Positions 47,123 to 61,253 of a DNA stretch of 64,000 nt are shown in pieces. Origin of the DNA: Anas platyrhynchos (taxonomy: Eukaryota; Chordata; Aves; Anseriformes; Anatidae). The stretch covers positions 2,203,501 to 2,267,500 of the forward strand of contig NC_092612.1 of the NCBI RefSeq assembly GCF_047663525.1, read 5' to 3'. The notes below the pieces were generated by a model. That model was given only the letters and a program-made list of their open reading frames with translations, had not been told where the DNA came from and ran no database searches. The translations under genes were made by a program, and so were the position numbers. Each line of letters begins with the position of its first letter. Positions within the stretch are counted from its first letter, which is position 1.

Positions 47123-47629
47123 AGCCACGCCCTGCCCCAGACCCCCTGCCAGCTGCCGCAACGCATGGCTGAGCTCGTGGGCACGGGGCGCTGAGGAGCG
47201 CTGAGCATCTCCAGCCCCAGCCAAGGCCTGGGCAGCTGGCTGTGCCGGCCCCTTCGGCCTCTCGCACCCTATTCTACTCCTCCTTCCTCCACAGCCAGGG
47301 CCTTGCGCCCGGCCTGCCCTCTGCTCTCCCACTCTCTCTTCCCCCCTCCTGCTCTCCGCAGCAAGAGCAGGACCCTTCAAGGCCTGTGGGGCCCATGGGC
47401 CAAGCCCTCCCGAGCTGCACTGCCACACCGCCGGGGCTTGCGCAACCAGAAGCCACGCTCTGGAGAAGATCCTCTGTCCCCCCAACATGCCACAGCCAGC
47501 CTCGCTGGCTCCTGCTCCAGCTCTCTGTCCACTTCTCCTGCCGTGCCGGGCACAATAAAGGTTTCCTGCATCCACTCCTCTCTCTCTTCCTCTCTCTGTG
47601 TTCCGAGTCAGGAAAGCAGCCCTGGGGGG

Positions 47630-50600
47630 TGTAGCGGAGGCTCTGGGGTGGGCACACACTGATGCTGAGTGACCCATGGTCCTCTTGGCCCTTTAAGTGT
47701 GAGGGGAGCAGTCATGGCAAAAGGGGCTTTTTTTTTGTGCAGTGGGTTAGGACAGAGAGCAGGATAGGTGTTGGGTATAAAGCAAAAATTCAGAAAGACT
47801 GAAGTCGCACTAATGCTGGATCTCCTGTGTCCTGGCAGGAAGGAACGACGAAGCCTCTGCTCCCTCAGTGGTCAATCTGTCTGCAGCATTGCCTTCCTTT
47901 GAGCACTCAATAAGCTCTTTCTTGTTAGTACCTCATGGTGGTCTGTTTCTGTTTCTTCCACAGTACCCACCCTCTCTCAGCTCCTGTAATTACCTTTTTG
48001 GGATGCTCATCTGCACCTCTGAATCTCCCATTCTCCCTGCCTCTTGCCTGTCCTCCTTACTCTCCTCCTTTATGAGGCTGTGTACACCAGAGGGCCTGGT
48101 AAAACCAACCTCACAGGTCGCATATTTTTTAGACATTTGTAGGTGTTACTGATCCCAAAAGACATATCTATTTGTATTTTCTAAAATGTTTTGGTCTTCC
48201 TTTCTCAATATTTGTTCTTATATCTACTTTCTTGGATTGCATGTGGTCCTTTTTATATCCTGCTTACCTTTTAATGGTTCACTTATTTTCTTTCTCTCTC
48301 TCTCATTTTATTTTTTTTTCTTGGAACATATATTTAGTGTTTGAACTTTAATTCTGATAATTGCAATTTGCAAAATTACAAACAAAATTCTGTGCATAAT
48401 CTTGTTGGTGTTTTTTAGTCTTGTCACCCTCATCTTTTATTGTTTTCTGATTTTGTTTTACTTGTCTTTCCCAATAAATCTCTTTTTCTTGTTTGTTGTT
48501 TTTTTTTCCTTGTTTTTTTTTTTTTTTTTTTTTTCCCTTTTTGTTTTCTTTTTTCCATATGTAGCCTATTGTGTATTCATCTGGATCTGTATTTGTCCAT
48601 AAGGCTGAAGACTCTCTGCTTATTTGCCACAGTGGCAAGACTCTCTGCTTATTTGCCACAGCCAGTTTTCCCTGTATCCTTTCAGCAACATGGTACATTC
48701 CTTCTTGTCGTAGTTTCTAGTATCAATCATTTTGAGTAGTGCTTTTTATTCTGTGTCAGTTAAGTATTTAGTAATGAGAGAGAGACAGATTTGGAGATCT
48801 TGTGTCTCCATCTTGTTCATATTTACCTCCTTTTCAATTTTTTAAGTTCAAAAATTACCTCCTGCATCTTACTGCTGTACATTTTTTTTCTCCTTTCTCC
48901 TGTGATATCTATAGTTGATTTTCATTGTCATACAGTAATCTATATTCTTTAGAATGCATAATGAGTTACCTCTGGGTGATGCTCCTGGTATTTTATAAAA
49001 CCTTCACTTTCTGCATCCACTATGAAAACAGGTTCAGAATATTCTCTAGTAATAATATTTGACACACAGCTACAGTTTAAAGAGTTGTTTTAAGATGATA
49101 ATAACTCCAGACTATTAAAATACTGCTGCTTCTTATTTAAAGTGCAGGAATGATATTCGTTTTTTAAAACATCCCCTTTCAACTCTCTTAATCTCACTTC
49201 TTTATCATCCAGCTTTACAACTTCACCCTTCCTAGTTGCTTAAAAATCTACAGAGACAATGGAAAGAACGGTAAGCTTGTAATGCAGGATCCATGCTCCT
49301 GCTCAAGATGTTTGTTGACACGCTGGGAGAAGAGCAGACTGCTCTGGATGACACAAAAGGGAAAGTAGGGCAGAGACAGAGCTGGCCAGCTCCAGTGGCT
49401 ACAGACCATATTCTGATTAGGGGAGCAATAGGGCTCTCTGTTTAGCCTGATGCTATTACTCACCCCTGGGACACGCACATTGCATTATAACAAAACAGTC
49501 TACTTGCATAAATCATTAGTCAGTGTTTCTAAACTGCTTTGATATCCTTTGTTCCTTAGAAGCCTGAGAAAATCTGTAGTAATCACTTTTTTTTTTTTCT
49601 TTTTTTTCCCACGGGAACCCCCATAAGACATTTTAGAATTGGAAGAACATTTAAATAACAATGTTTTTATACAGAAAGTAAGGCTAGCTAGTGAAGAGAG
49701 GAAATGGAGGTCTTGGATGTGGGGAGGGCTTGTTGCCCAGAGAGAGTAATAAGGCACAACTTGCTCTGACTTGTAAACATCATGGTAAACTATAAATGTG
49801 GGCAAGGAAGTCATCCTTAAAGAGTGGGTAAAATGTAGACTGCAGTTCACTTTCTATGCCTGAAGAGAGACTTTTGTCTTCCCCTGCAATAAATGCAAGG
49901 CAGGGCTTATTGGAAAACACTGATTTTTAGCCAGCAGTTGTTTCTACTTTCTTCCCCAGCCACAAGTCTTACCAAATTCCAAGGAGAAAAAAAAAAATAA
50001 ATCAGAAATCTAATCCATTTTTTTACATGAAGAGAAAAAAAAAAAAAAAAAAAGATGACTCAAGATGTATCAAAACTAGAAATATTCAGCATAGGTACTG
50101 CAGGCATTAAGTCCAGATCAGCAGCTCTGGGCATCTTCTCAGTGTTGCCAATTGGAAGAATCCATAGAATATCTTGGACATGGGTAAAAACATTAGAGTT
50201 GGAATAGAAAATACAGGCTATCCTCTGTAAAAGCATAGAGGGGAGGGGAAAGATAAACAATCACAAATGTATGTAAAGTTTCTTTCTGCAAAGTATAGAT
50301 TTAAATACAGATATTTTTTCATCTGATACACACCATGTGTGACATCTGATTGAGATTTTTTTTAATGATGTAAAAGAAAAGCTGTGTTAATGTTGACCCA
50401 TGACAGCCAGGATTTCCAATGGTGTTCTAATTAAAGTAATGGCATGCACCACCTTGATACCTGTACATAAAAGTGATGTAATTGTGTAACACTGAAGTGT
50501 CTAAATCACTAACACATTTTCATACATTAACATGACATTAAATATTAGCTAGGTTGAACACCAATTAAAGTTTGTGAAATCACTACATCGTACTTTTTTT

Positions 50601-51420
50601 TTTTTTTTCAAGTAGTCCCAGAACATACTTGGTAAGGTTTAATGCCAACATTATCTAACAAAAAACTGCATCTGCTTTTTTGCTTTTCTCCTTGGAGTCG
50701 TACCTGTTTTGGTTCATCTTGGGCAGGGGTGGGACTTTACGTACATCTGGCTGGTGATTTCTTTGACTTGCTAACACAAATCACTGTCAGCAGAACAGTG
50801 GGCTCCTTTAAAGCTGAATTTCAATGCACATTTAAACTCTTGTAGTGAAGCAAAATTATTTTTTTATGTATGATTGAGCTGGCACATTTATAGGTAGATC
50901 AAAAGACTGTTCCTCTCTGTGGAAAGCTGTTGGTGAATAACAGTGTGTACTGTAGGATCTCTGTTAATATTCATGATCACTCAAAACTCATCTGAGGTGA
51001 ACAAGGTCTGTTAAAGTTAGGGATGGAAAACTCAGATTCCTAGGTAGTCCTATGCTAAGCTTCATTCTTCCTGCAACAAGGTTACCAGATAAATTTTGAG
51101 GGCTGTTAAGGAAAAATGTGCATGTCAGCCAAAGCTGAGTCTTACAAAATCTTTGAGCAGACCTACTTATGACAAATTCATGAAGGACAAGGTAACATGT
51201 AGAGTCAGCTTAATGCACATGGTAATTCCAGTCAGGTCACTGTAATGATAGTAGGAATTACACTAGCCAATTAAGAACTAAGATTAAAGAAATCCATCAC
51301 ATGATATGAGAATTTGAATAAAATTATAACTATGACAACCACAAAAATTTCAACATACAGAACTGTTAAACAATTTCTGTTAGCAGCCAAGCGCCAAATG
51401 AGTTTCAAATCCTGAAGTCA
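47630..51420. other. Right copy of unit remnant and AT-rich intergenic stretch
   Basis: This corresponds to 16110-19900. Differences seen are A at 47720, A at 49333, C at 50645 and two one-base T-run length changes. No gene is recognised. Confidence 0.6.
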
Positions 51421-51868
51421 TGCCAAGAAACTCTATATAAGGTTTAGCCCCTGAGTACGTTCAGGCATTTTTTGTGGCTTATTCACCTCGCTGAGCTTAG
51501 TGAGTATGGTTTTTAGATTTCTTGTGTTTTCTATAGGCATACCCAGATTTTGAGCAGCATTAGGTGGTTTATCTCTGTCACTATTCTGTTAGTGAAAGCA
51601 AGGGTGAATGCAGGATTAGGGGGAATGGGTGCGAATGCAGAAACTCATTCCTCATAAACAAAATTTGGATATTCTTAGCCAAGAAGGTTAAAAATCACAG
51701 ATGAAAACAATGTTATTTCAGATCATTATTTTAATATTCTATGAAGTTTAAGATGCATCTAATAAATGATCACTTTTTCGGCTGTGTTCAGTGGCATTCC
51801 AGGGGAAACACTCCTATTTTAAGCAAAGCCACATCTTGGGGCTTGCAGTCTGACCTTCATCCTGCAAG

Positions 51869-52262
51869 ATGGCTTCCTATGACCTGTACTCACTGAAAAC
51901 CAGTGTTGCCATCCCCCAGCCCATCTCTGAGAGCTGCAACGAGCTGTGTGCGCAGCAGTGCCCCGACTCAACAGCCTTCATCCAGCCACCCCCCCCCCAT
52001 CGTCATCACCTTCCCTGGCCCCATCCTCAGATCCTTCCCCCAGCAATCTGTGGTGGCCTCCTCCAGAGCACCCGCCTTTGGGGGCTCTTCCACCTCTGGG
52101 GCATGCATTGGCCTGGGGAGCCTCTGCAGTAGGACTCTATATGACTCTGGGGCACTTTTTGGCTGCAGGTCAGGGAGCTCAGCCCTCTCCACCCTCAGAA
52201 ACAGGTACTCCAGCCCCTTCTCCTCCCACTTCTACTCCCACTGGTACAGCCAGCTCTTCTAA
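51869..52262 (+). pseudogene. Frameshifted keratinocyte-type beta-keratin copy (right duplicate)
   Basis: It is identical to 20349-20742, including the same ten-C run, so the frameshift predates the 31.5-kb duplication or both copies derive from one assembled sequence. TATA 51434-51441, intron 51500-51848. Confidence 0.8.
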
Positions 52263-53597
52263 AGTAGCTGCAGGCCAAGGCAGCAGGAGCATCCCTGTTG
52301 ATGACGCATTAAACACTACAGATTATCTAAATTCCTTCTGTCTCATTTCTCATTTTATGCTGGTTGAGGATATTTCTCACAGATTAATTTAAAAAATGCA
52401 GGATTTTAAACTATATCAATGAAGTTTATGTAGTTTTCCTCCAACTTTCACTGTCTTTGCAGTTTTGATGCACAATGCAATCAGATTTCTGCTCCCCCAG
52501 ACGCAGTCATGTCTTTGTAACAGTCTTACAGGTTGGGAAGTTCAGCTCTTGGTATCAGGTTTCCATACCCATCACTGAAAGGCAAAATAGCTCACAAAGC
52601 TTGCACAAATCCCACTCTTAACGTTGGTGGGCTTTTCCTCTTGTTCCTTTGTCTACTGCTGTCTTACAACAACAAGAACAGTTAACAGGTCTATGAACTC
52701 ATCTGAGCTTAACACACAATTAATTCACAATATGCATCCTGTCCTTCAAAGGATAATATACCAGGAAAACTTGTAAAAGATGAAATTAATAAAATAAAAT
52801 AAAATAAAATAAAATAAAATAAAATAAAATAAAATAAAATAAAATAAAATAAAATAAAATAAAATAAAATAAAATAAATATTTCCTGCACAGGAAAAAAA
52901 AACAAACCACACACACACACAACAACACCATGATGTGTGTGTGTTTTGTTTCAACATAAAAACACAAATGCAGAAACTGATGTGTAAGCCATTTTAAGGC
53001 CACTGAGAGTTCTGCAGAATACTTATTGACTAAAGTCGTGCAAAACAATAATCATTATTATTATTAGTAGTAGTAATAATAATAAATTAAATGGACACAC
53101 CTAAGAATTGCATGAAAGGCTGAACAACAGTTCATTTTTTCACATGACATTTGGGTTCCTGAGGGAACCCAGATACAATGTCACTGTACAAGAGCTAATT
53201 TTGCTCCCAGAGGAGTCTGAGGGACAAATGAAAACCAAGGAGTCTCACATGCAACACCACGGGACTTTATTGTGACAGGGAAGCATAGCAGGCAAATACA
53301 GAAACTCAAGGTGATCCAAGAGGAAAGGCATGATGCAAGTACTGCGTCGTGGGTACTGGTGCCCTGCTCAGGGCCCCAGGGCCAGTCGAGGTGGCAGGAG
53401 GCTGCAGGGGACGCTGAGGAGGCAGCCAGGGCACACTGTGGCACAGGGCAGTGGGACAACGGGCACACAGCAACCTCCAGTCCCCGTGCCCCAGCAGATG
53501 ATGGGTGCTGCTGGTCCCCAGGGCTCTTGCTCCATGTCCCCATGCCAGGGTCCTTGCTTCAGGGCTGTCGCTGGCTCTGGGCATGGCTGTGGTGGCC

Positions 53598-54302
53598 TTA
53601 GAAAGACCCACAGCTACCACGGCGGGACCTTCTCCACCTGGTACCAGGGAGGCAATAGCCCATGCCACAGGAGGAGGGGCCAGAGCTGTAGGACCTGCCA
53701 AAATTGCCGAAGCCACTAGAGCCATACAGCCCCCCGTAGCCCAGGGAGCCCCCATAGCTCAAGTCATCCCCATAACCTAGGCAGCTCCCATAGCCCTGGG
53801 AACCGCCGTAGCCCCCCAGGCCAAAGGAGCTCCCATAGCCCTGGGAACCGCCGTAGCCCCCCAGGCCAAAGGAGCTCCCATAGCCCTGGGACCCGCCGTA
53901 GCCCCCCAGGCCAAAGGAGCCCCTATAGCCCTGGGAGCTGCCATAGCCCCCCAAGCCCAGAGAGCCCCCGTAGCCCTGGACCCCCCCCAGGCCAAAGGAG
54001 CCCCCAAAGCCTTGGGACCCTCCAAAACCAAAGGGGCCCCCATAGCCCAGGGAGCCCCCATAGCCCAGGTTGCTTCGGGAGCTGAAGGAGCCTCCCAGAG
54101 TGGTCGGGCCCGAGGATCCCACAATGCTCTCCTGAGGAAAAGAGCTGAGCACAGGGCCCGGGACTGTCACCACCGCCGGTGGGGGGATGATCACAGCTCT
54201 GGAGGGGGGACACTGCTGCACGCAGGGCTCGTTGTAGCTCTCGGCAATTGGCTGAGGGCAGGTCACCCCGTACGGTCTGTAGGACTCCATGGAGCAAGAC
54301 AT
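53598..54302 (-). CDS. Long Gly/Tyr/Ser-repeat corneous beta-protein, 234 aa (right duplicate)
   Basis: The protein is identical to that of 22078-22782. Intron 54325-54941, TATA 55003-55010, polyadenylation signal 53266-53271. Confidence 0.93.
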   Translation of the reverse strand: MSCSMESYRPYGVTCPQPIAESYNEPCVQQCPPSRAVIIPPPAVVTVPGPVLSSFPQESIVGSSGPTTLGGSFSSRSNLGYGGSLGYGGPFGFGGSQGFGGSFGLGGVQGYGGSLGLGGYGSSQGYRGSFGLGGYGGSQGYGSSFGLGGYGGSQGYGSSFGLGGYGGSQGYGSCLGYGDDLSYGGSLGYGGLYGSSGFGNFGRSYSSGPSSCGMGYCLPGTRWRRSRRGSCGSF

Positions 54303-55400
54303 CCTTCTTGTGATGGTTGTGAGTCTGCAGTGCACAGTAGAAAGCAGGTTTAAGGTAAATGGACAAGCCTTAGAGCTGCACTATGAGGAGATGAACCAAG
54401 ATTTCTAATTGTTGGATGCATTTCTGAATCAGCAGAAGTTAAGAGTGAATGTACATATATAACAAATGAAACTCTTTCTTGTATCAACTGCCTTTATTTT
54501 ATCTTTAACCTTTAATCTTATCATGACCAGCTTTGTTAAAAATCTGATGTGAAACAGAAATTATGTTCTGGAGAAATTACTAGTGCCAGACTGCAGTTAC
54601 TCAGTGATCTGTCTCCAGCATTTTGTACTGCTGAGGAAGCGCTCTCAAGGTATAAGAACCAGAGAAAAAGAAGTCAGTATGAATAGGCGAAAAATCTCAT
54701 TGCCTTATGTGTTAATTCAGGCTTCCTAAGACACTTCAAGTATTTGTATTTTTCTAGTTTGAAGATTTACTTCCTCTCCTAATGCAGTGACTCCTGATGT
54801 TCTCTCTGGACAGATTCATTTTCAGCATGAAACAAAGGGCATAAGTCTGTGATCACAAATGCAGGAATCATCTCCATTGCAAAAGCATTGTAAAAATAAA
54901 AAGTAATGGTAGTAGAAAGACTAAGTGGAAACCATGCTTACCTTGTTTGCTGCAGAGACTGAGGCAAGAGAAGTGGATAGAAGGGCTGCAGGTAACATGA
55001 GCTTTTATATGCTTCTTCAGCTGGTGTCTTTAAGCCATCATTTGTGCCTCTGGTCCTAATTTGTTACAAAACAAACATGATAGTGGGAGCTTTCATATTG
55101 CCTTGTCAGCACTGTCCCTCCCAAGAGTTACTATGGGTGTGATACAATGCTGATGACAATCAGTTATCTGTGATTTTCATTTTAGAGGATTTATGAAACT
55201 TGCATCCAAAGGGTGGCATCCTGTACAGTCATTGACTGAAAGCCAGAGCAAGAAACACGCGTCATGTTAGTCCCATTTTAATGTTTGGAATAGTACCTGC
55301 ATGGCATGGGGCCCTTTCTGTGCCATGTGCAAGAACTAGGTGAAGGTCATCCAATGTGAGCTAGACATTCAGCTCTGAGAAGACACAAGTTCTCCTCACA

Positions 55401-55866
55401 CAGAATCATGGAAGGATTCAGTTTGGAATGGACCTCTGGAGGTCATCTGTTCCACGCCCCGGGCTCAAGTGTTTCCAGATGTTCAGGTGGAGCCTTCTGT
55501 GTCCCAGTTTGTGCCCATTTCCTCTTGTCCTCTTCTTGCAGTTTGTTGGGGATCTGTAAACATTCTGACAGATCAGGGCAAAGGGCTGATGTTTTGCAGG
55601 CTCACTCCTGATGGAATAGGTATTGTGGTCAGACACCACCTTGGTGTCTTTTGGTTGGGTACTGACAGGGTGGTCAGGCACTGGAACAGGCTCCCCAGGG
55701 CAGTGTTCATAGCAACAAGCCCGCTGGAGTTTAAGAAGTATTTGAACACTGCTCTCAGACGTAGGATTGGATTCTTTGGTGGTCCTGTATGGAGCCAGAA
55801 GTTTGACTTGATATGGGCCATTGTGGGTCCCTTTCAACTTGGGAGATTCTGTGATTCTATGATTTG
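55401..55866. mobile_element. Opposed CR1 LINE fragments (right duplicate)
   Basis: Same pair as 23881-24022 (minus) and 24135-24346 (plus), here at about 55401-55542 and 55655-55866. Confidence 0.8.
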
Positions 55867-58685
55867 TATTGCTAGTAACGACAAGAGAGCAATAGGACAT
55901 GACAAAGTTTCTAGCTTGTTTTAAGCTTTTTGTTTTCTCTGTAACTAATTCAGGCAGGGAGATCTGTGTCTGATTTAATGCATTTCCAGTGACATACGGG
56001 AATGATACAGTCTCGTTGTTGCTATAAATATTAACTAAAACCCAGTGGAGCTGGCATTCATCTATTGAAAACTCTTCCAACATCATTCACTCAATTCTGC
56101 TGAGACAATTCAGATGACACCCGGTTAAAAGAGGAGTGGCTAATCTGAGAATGGCTGCTCTAGAGAAGCAGAAAAGGCCTTTTTGATGCCATCAGAACTG
56201 TTAATGGGGTCTCTGTCTAAAGCTTATAACCACTTGAAAATTTAATTTGGAATCTCACCTTATGCAAGTTAGAAATACATTTCAAAACAATCCTTATTTA
56301 TTTATTTATTTATTTATTTTTAATCCCCATCCCAGAAGTACTGAGCACTTAAGAAAAAATGGGAAATTAAAATATATCCCTTTTAATAGTATTTTATTAA
56401 TGGGATAATTCTGTGGTATCACACAATTATTTGCGAATCTGTTGTTTTCTAATTTAACAATATTTCAAAAGATAGGCTATAAATGACCTCTAAATTGTTA
56501 AATAGATGTACCTTTGAAGTGTCATCAGGATTTGCTGATAATAATGACAGGCACCTAGAAGATAATGACTTTAAGCTGCTTCACAAACACTCATTAATAC
56601 TTAATGCTTGCAATTTCTGTTATAATCATACTAAATGAAGAAGGGCAGGATTTAGAAGCTCCCTTGTTATGAAACAGCATCATTCAAAAATATGCCAACC
56701 AACGTCACTCATTTTGCTTCCATAATCAGGCAGTGATTTTTAAATTTGACACTTGCAACGATTTAATTTTCATTCATAATGTCAAGCTCTTTATTCTATT
56801 AGATATTAACAAGTTTGGGGAGATTACGATGTCCATGCTACAGATGCAAATAGTAGCTTCATCTCCTTTTATGAGCCTGTATTTTGGTAATATGCCTGAA
56901 ATGTCTAATATCTTAAATTCTAAGGAAAAAATAAGAGCCCCCTTAAAGGTTGCCTGAATTTTCAGACTGAACAAGTTATTCTCCCATGTTCTGAAAAACA
57001 AAGGGTCTCAAACTGATGTCCTAAATTCTCTGCTCTCTTAGTCTCCAGATCTCATGCTGTCACCCCTACATGACCCCCTCTCTTATACATGAAGCCATAC
57101 ATTATGACACAAGCACTTCGTCCACACACCTCTAAATTGATGCTCTTGCACAAGATTTGCATGCTGATGGTAGCACGTCTGTGTAGAACAATCCTACAAC
57201 AATCGAATATGAATTTTTAGTAGGTGTTTGTGAAGCCTCTTATCATTCCTTGGAAGATCTGGAACATCTTCCAAGTGGCGATGCTTTGCCACTCCTTCTA
57301 TACTTGAATATTTGTTGTTCTTCACTCTAAAGGTCTTGAGAGAGATATACAAAAAAAAAAAAAGTTTGTTCTTTTTGATAATTTTTTTAAACGATCTCTC
57401 CTCCAAATTCTCCAAATTTCTGATAGAGGTAGTTGCTATGTAAATTAAAGTAGTTTATTCAATTCATTCACTCCAGTAGCAACAATATTTACCACTGTAT
57501 CTCTAGATATCTCTTATGGTCTTCCCTGAGTGCATTACACTGCAGGAAATCAACAGAGCTAGTGATTGGTCTACAATGAGATATTCCAGACCACAGACCC
57601 AAATTATTCAAAAGACCCATCATTTCCTATCCTATGATGCAAATTCAGATGTCAGATTGGATTTGCCACACTGAGCAGCCCAAATGATGACAGTCATTGT
57701 AAGTACACGATCTGAAAAAAAAAAAAAAAAAAAAAAAAAGTAAAACCTTTATATAGCAAATATTGACTAGTAGCAAACATTATCTGTGGCTTGTTTTTAA
57801 CCAGTAAGCCACATAGTAGTCATGTTACATAAAACATATATGTGTTATATAAAACTTAAAGTGTACTTAAATAACAGATCCACCAATGCTGGTGTTGGGC
57901 ATTAGATGACTGCAAGATCCCATCATTCATAAATCCAATGCCCATGACTTGGTACTGGCATTGTATCACACCATTTTTTTCACAGATGGGAGTGGCAGTG
58001 CAAAGCAAGCAAAAATAAATCCCTCAATATCAAGGTTGTTTCGTTACTATGTAAGACCTAAGGCACAAAGGGTGTATCATATCCTGTAAGCAGTCTGAGA
58101 AACGTATAAAAGCTCTCCATACTCCAAGCCTCACTATCCACTTCTCCTGGCATATTCTCCTTGGTGAACAGGGTAAGTCCTATTTGGCTCAACCTCTGTC
58201 CTTCTATAACTTTTTTCAATCAATGCTACATCATATGTGATGCTATGGAATGGCAGGCTTGGAGAACTGCAAGTGTTGGAAGGTCTCCTTACAACAAAAT
58301 GGGCAATTTTATAATGTCATTTTCACTATCCATTTCCCAGGCATTTTAGTTCCAATTCAGGAGCTACATGCACTAGGAAACTTTAAAGTATCACAGGGAG
58401 CATAATAAATACATCTTGTGGTAGCATTTGCCCCATAAGAACAAATGTTTCCACTTAGAAGTTGGGTGCTACTAGAGAAGCAATATGAACCTAGAGAAAT
58501 GACTGGCTATAACTGACACTTCCTCTCTTAACCTACTGTAAATATACTAGCAAATTTTAGTCTGTTTAAGCTGTGCTTATAAATTAGATTCGTTAGATTC
58601 CTCATAGTGCAGCTCTAAGGCTTGTCCATTTACCTTAAACCTGCTTTCTACTGTGCACTGCAGACTCACAACCATCACAAGAAGG

Positions 58686-59390
58686 ATGTCTTGCTCCATG
58701 GAGTCCTACAGACCGTACGGGGTGACCTGCCCTCAGCCAATTGCCGAGAGCTACAACGAGCCCTGCGTGCAGCAGTGTCCCCCCTCCAGAGCTGTGATCA
58801 TCCCCCCACCGGCGGTGGTGACAGTCCCGGGCCCTGTGCTCAGCTCTTTTCCTCAGGAGAGCATTGTGGGATCCTCGGGCCCGACCACTCTGGGAGGCTC
58901 CTTCAGCTCCCGAAGCAACCTGGGCTATGGGGGCTCCCTGGGCTATGGGGGCCCCTTTGGTTTTGGAGGGTCCCAAGGCTTTGGGGGCTCCTTTGGCCTG
59001 GGGGGGGTCCAGGGCTACGGGGGCTCTCTGGGCTTGGGGGGCTATGGCAGCTCCCAGGGCTATAGGGGCTCCTTTGGCCTGGGGGGCTACGGCGGGTCCC
59101 AGGGCTATGGGAGCTCCTTTGGCCTGGGGGGCTACGGCGGTTCCCAGGGCTATGGGAGCTCCTTTGGCCTGGGGGGCTACGGCGGTTCCCAGGGCTATGG
59201 GAGCTGCCTAGGTTATGGGGATGACTTGAGCTATGGGGGCTCCCTGGGCTACGGGGGGCTGTATGGCTCTAGTGGCTTCGGCAATTTTGGCAGGTCCTAC
59301 AGCTCTGGCCCCTCCTCCTGTGGCATGGGCTATTGCCTCCCTGGTACCAGGTGGAGAAGGTCCCGCCGTGGTAGCTGTGGGTCTTTCTAA
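58686..59390 (+). CDS. Long Gly/Tyr/Ser-repeat corneous beta-protein, 234 aa (right duplicate)
   Basis: The protein is identical to that of 27166-27870. TATA 58105-58112, intron 58173-58663, AATAAA 59717-59722. It forms the plus arm of the right-hand inverted repeat. Confidence 0.94.
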   Translation: MSCSMESYRPYGVTCPQPIAESYNEPCVQQCPPSRAVIIPPPAVVTVPGPVLSSFPQESIVGSSGPTTLGGSFSSRSNLGYGGSLGYGGPFGFGGSQGFGGSFGLGGVQGYGGSLGLGGYGSSQGYRGSFGLGGYGGSQGYGSSFGLGGYGGSQGYGSSFGLGGYGGSQGYGSCLGYGDDLSYGGSLGYGGLYGSSGFGNFGRSYSSGPSSCGMGYCLPGTRWRRSRRGSCGSF

Positions 59391-60908
59391 GGCCACCACA
59401 GCCATGCCCAGAGCCAGCGACAGCCCTGAAGCAAGGACCCTGGCATGGGGACATGGAGCAAGAGCCCTGGGGACCAGCAGCACCCATCATCTGCTGGGGC
59501 ACGGGGACTGGAGGTTGCTGTGTGCCCGTTGTCCCACTGCCCTGTGCCACAGTGTGCCCTGGCTGCCTCCTCAGCGTCCCCTGCAGCCTCCTGCCACCTC
59601 GACTGGCCCTGGGGCCCTGAGCAGGGCACCAGTACCCACGACGCAGTACTTGCATCATGCCTTTCCTCTTGGATCACCTTGAGTTTCTGTATTTGCCTGC
59701 TATGCTTCCCTGTCACAATAAAGTCCCGTGGTGTTGCATGTGAGACTCCTTGGTTTTCATTTGTCCCTCAGACTCCTCTGGGAGCAAAATTAACTCCCTA
59801 GTGTGCTGAGTTAACTTATCAGAAAATCTGCCCTGCTCCATGTCTTTTCAAATTGTAGAATGAAATTTTAATTGAGATCCTTAAGGCGTCAGCATTGTGT
59901 TAATGAATATTTGTTTAGCAATTCAGAAGTCATTATCTTCCCCAAGGTTTAGAACAGGAGGGGTAATTGTTATTGCTCTGAGGATTTCTGGTGACACCTC
60001 AAAGGTCCCCTAATCACTACATAATTTAGTAACCAATTACCCCTTAATTTCAGTATTCCTAAACAAACAAGCAAACAAAGGGAGAATCATACATAGTTTT
60101 CTTATCTAATTTGTTAATTTTTAATGTTTTTGCTGTTATTTACTGACATTTTTCTTAATGTTAATTCTCCATAGAGTGAAAAATGAGTCAGGAAAATAAT
60201 AGAGGAGGTTGCTGGGATTTTATGAGCTCTAAGGAACTGGAACAGCAAGAGATGAAAGGACATTGCCTGTAAGACAGGATTAGATTTCCCCACCTGTTTT
60301 ACCCACTGTTTGTTAGCCAGGAATGAATATTTAATATTGTTCTGAAAGAAGTGTGGCTAAGGAAAAACACCTTATCAGAAAACAGGTATTACTCACAGTT
60401 TACATGTGTCTTTAATTATCTCCTCACTGATTGTTACGGTATGATTTAAATGAAGATCTGCCTGGTACTGACAACTTATAAATTGACAAATTTATCCAAA
60501 AAAAAGAGCTCAAAAGAAAAGAAGAAAGGAAAAACATCAGAGGATATGTTTATGATGCACCATAAGTTTAATGAGCAAGAAGTAGAATAACTAAAAAATA
60601 AAATAAAATATACAGCACAGGAAAGCAATAGGTTTCAATTTGGATAAAACTAATTATACATTTCAAGGCAATGCTTTACAGCTGGACACCCAATGCCAAT
60701 ATGCAGCAATCAAAGTTACATTTTTTCACCTCATTGATAACAGAGAAAGGCATTAAATCAGAAATGCCAAGCTCCTGCAGTCCCATTAGCTCAGGGAAAA
60801 GCTGAGGGTGGTCAGCTAGCGTAAGGCCATGGTCGTGAACTCTGTCCTGTGTCTGGATCGTGCTTTTAAGCTTCTGGTTCCTTTCCTCTGTGGTTTTTCC
60901 TTGGGGCT

Positions 60909-61253
60909 TTAGCACGGCCCACAGCTCCCACGGCGGTTGTAGCGACGGTAAGACCTCCCATAAAGGCCACCCAGGCCTGAATAGCCAAGGCCCCCGAGTC
61001 CCAAGGAGCTGCCAGAGGAGATGGGGACCCCCCCAGCACTGAGAGCATCCCCCACAGCTGCAGATGCCGAGGATCCCACAGTGGTGTTCTGGGGAAAGGA
61101 GCTGAGGATGGGGCCGGGCAGGGTCACCACCACGGGAGAGGGCTGGATCACATAAGTTGAGTCCTGGCACTGTCGCACACAGGGCTCGTTGCAGCTGTTG
61201 GCAAGCGGGGTTGGGCCACAGGGATTGGAAGGACAGAGGTCATAACAGGACAT
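60909..61253 (-). CDS. Feather-like beta-keratin with scale-like tail, 114 aa (right duplicate)
   Basis: The protein is identical to that of 29389-29733. Intron 61275-62429, TATA 62486-62493. Confidence 0.94.
   Translation of the reverse strand: MSCYDLCPSNPCGPTPLANSCNEPCVRQCQDSTYVIQPSPVVVTLPGPILSSFPQNTTVGSSASAAVGDALSAGGVPISSGSSLGLGGLGYSGLGGLYGRSYRRYNRRGSCGPC

Larger units (their letters stand above)
31815..47629. repeat. Array 2: 4,093-bp tandem units (four copies, ends truncated)
   Basis: This is the same 4,093-bp unit as array 1, repeated with start codons at 33299, 37392, 41485 and 45578 (minus) and 34478, 38571, 42664 and 46757 (plus). The first unit begins at unit phase 295, directly joined to AT-rich sequence, and the last ends at the same phase as array 1. 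All four units share three bases that differ from all four units of array 1: T at phase 1306, C at phase 2265 and A at phase 3494. Private changes noticed are T at 33452 and A at 38457. Confidence 0.97.
53192..59796. repeat. Large inverted repeat, right duplicate (arms 53192-54389 and 58599-59796)
   Basis: Same architecture as 21672-28276: two arms of about 1,198 bp limited to coding exon and 3' UTR. Confidence 0.92.
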
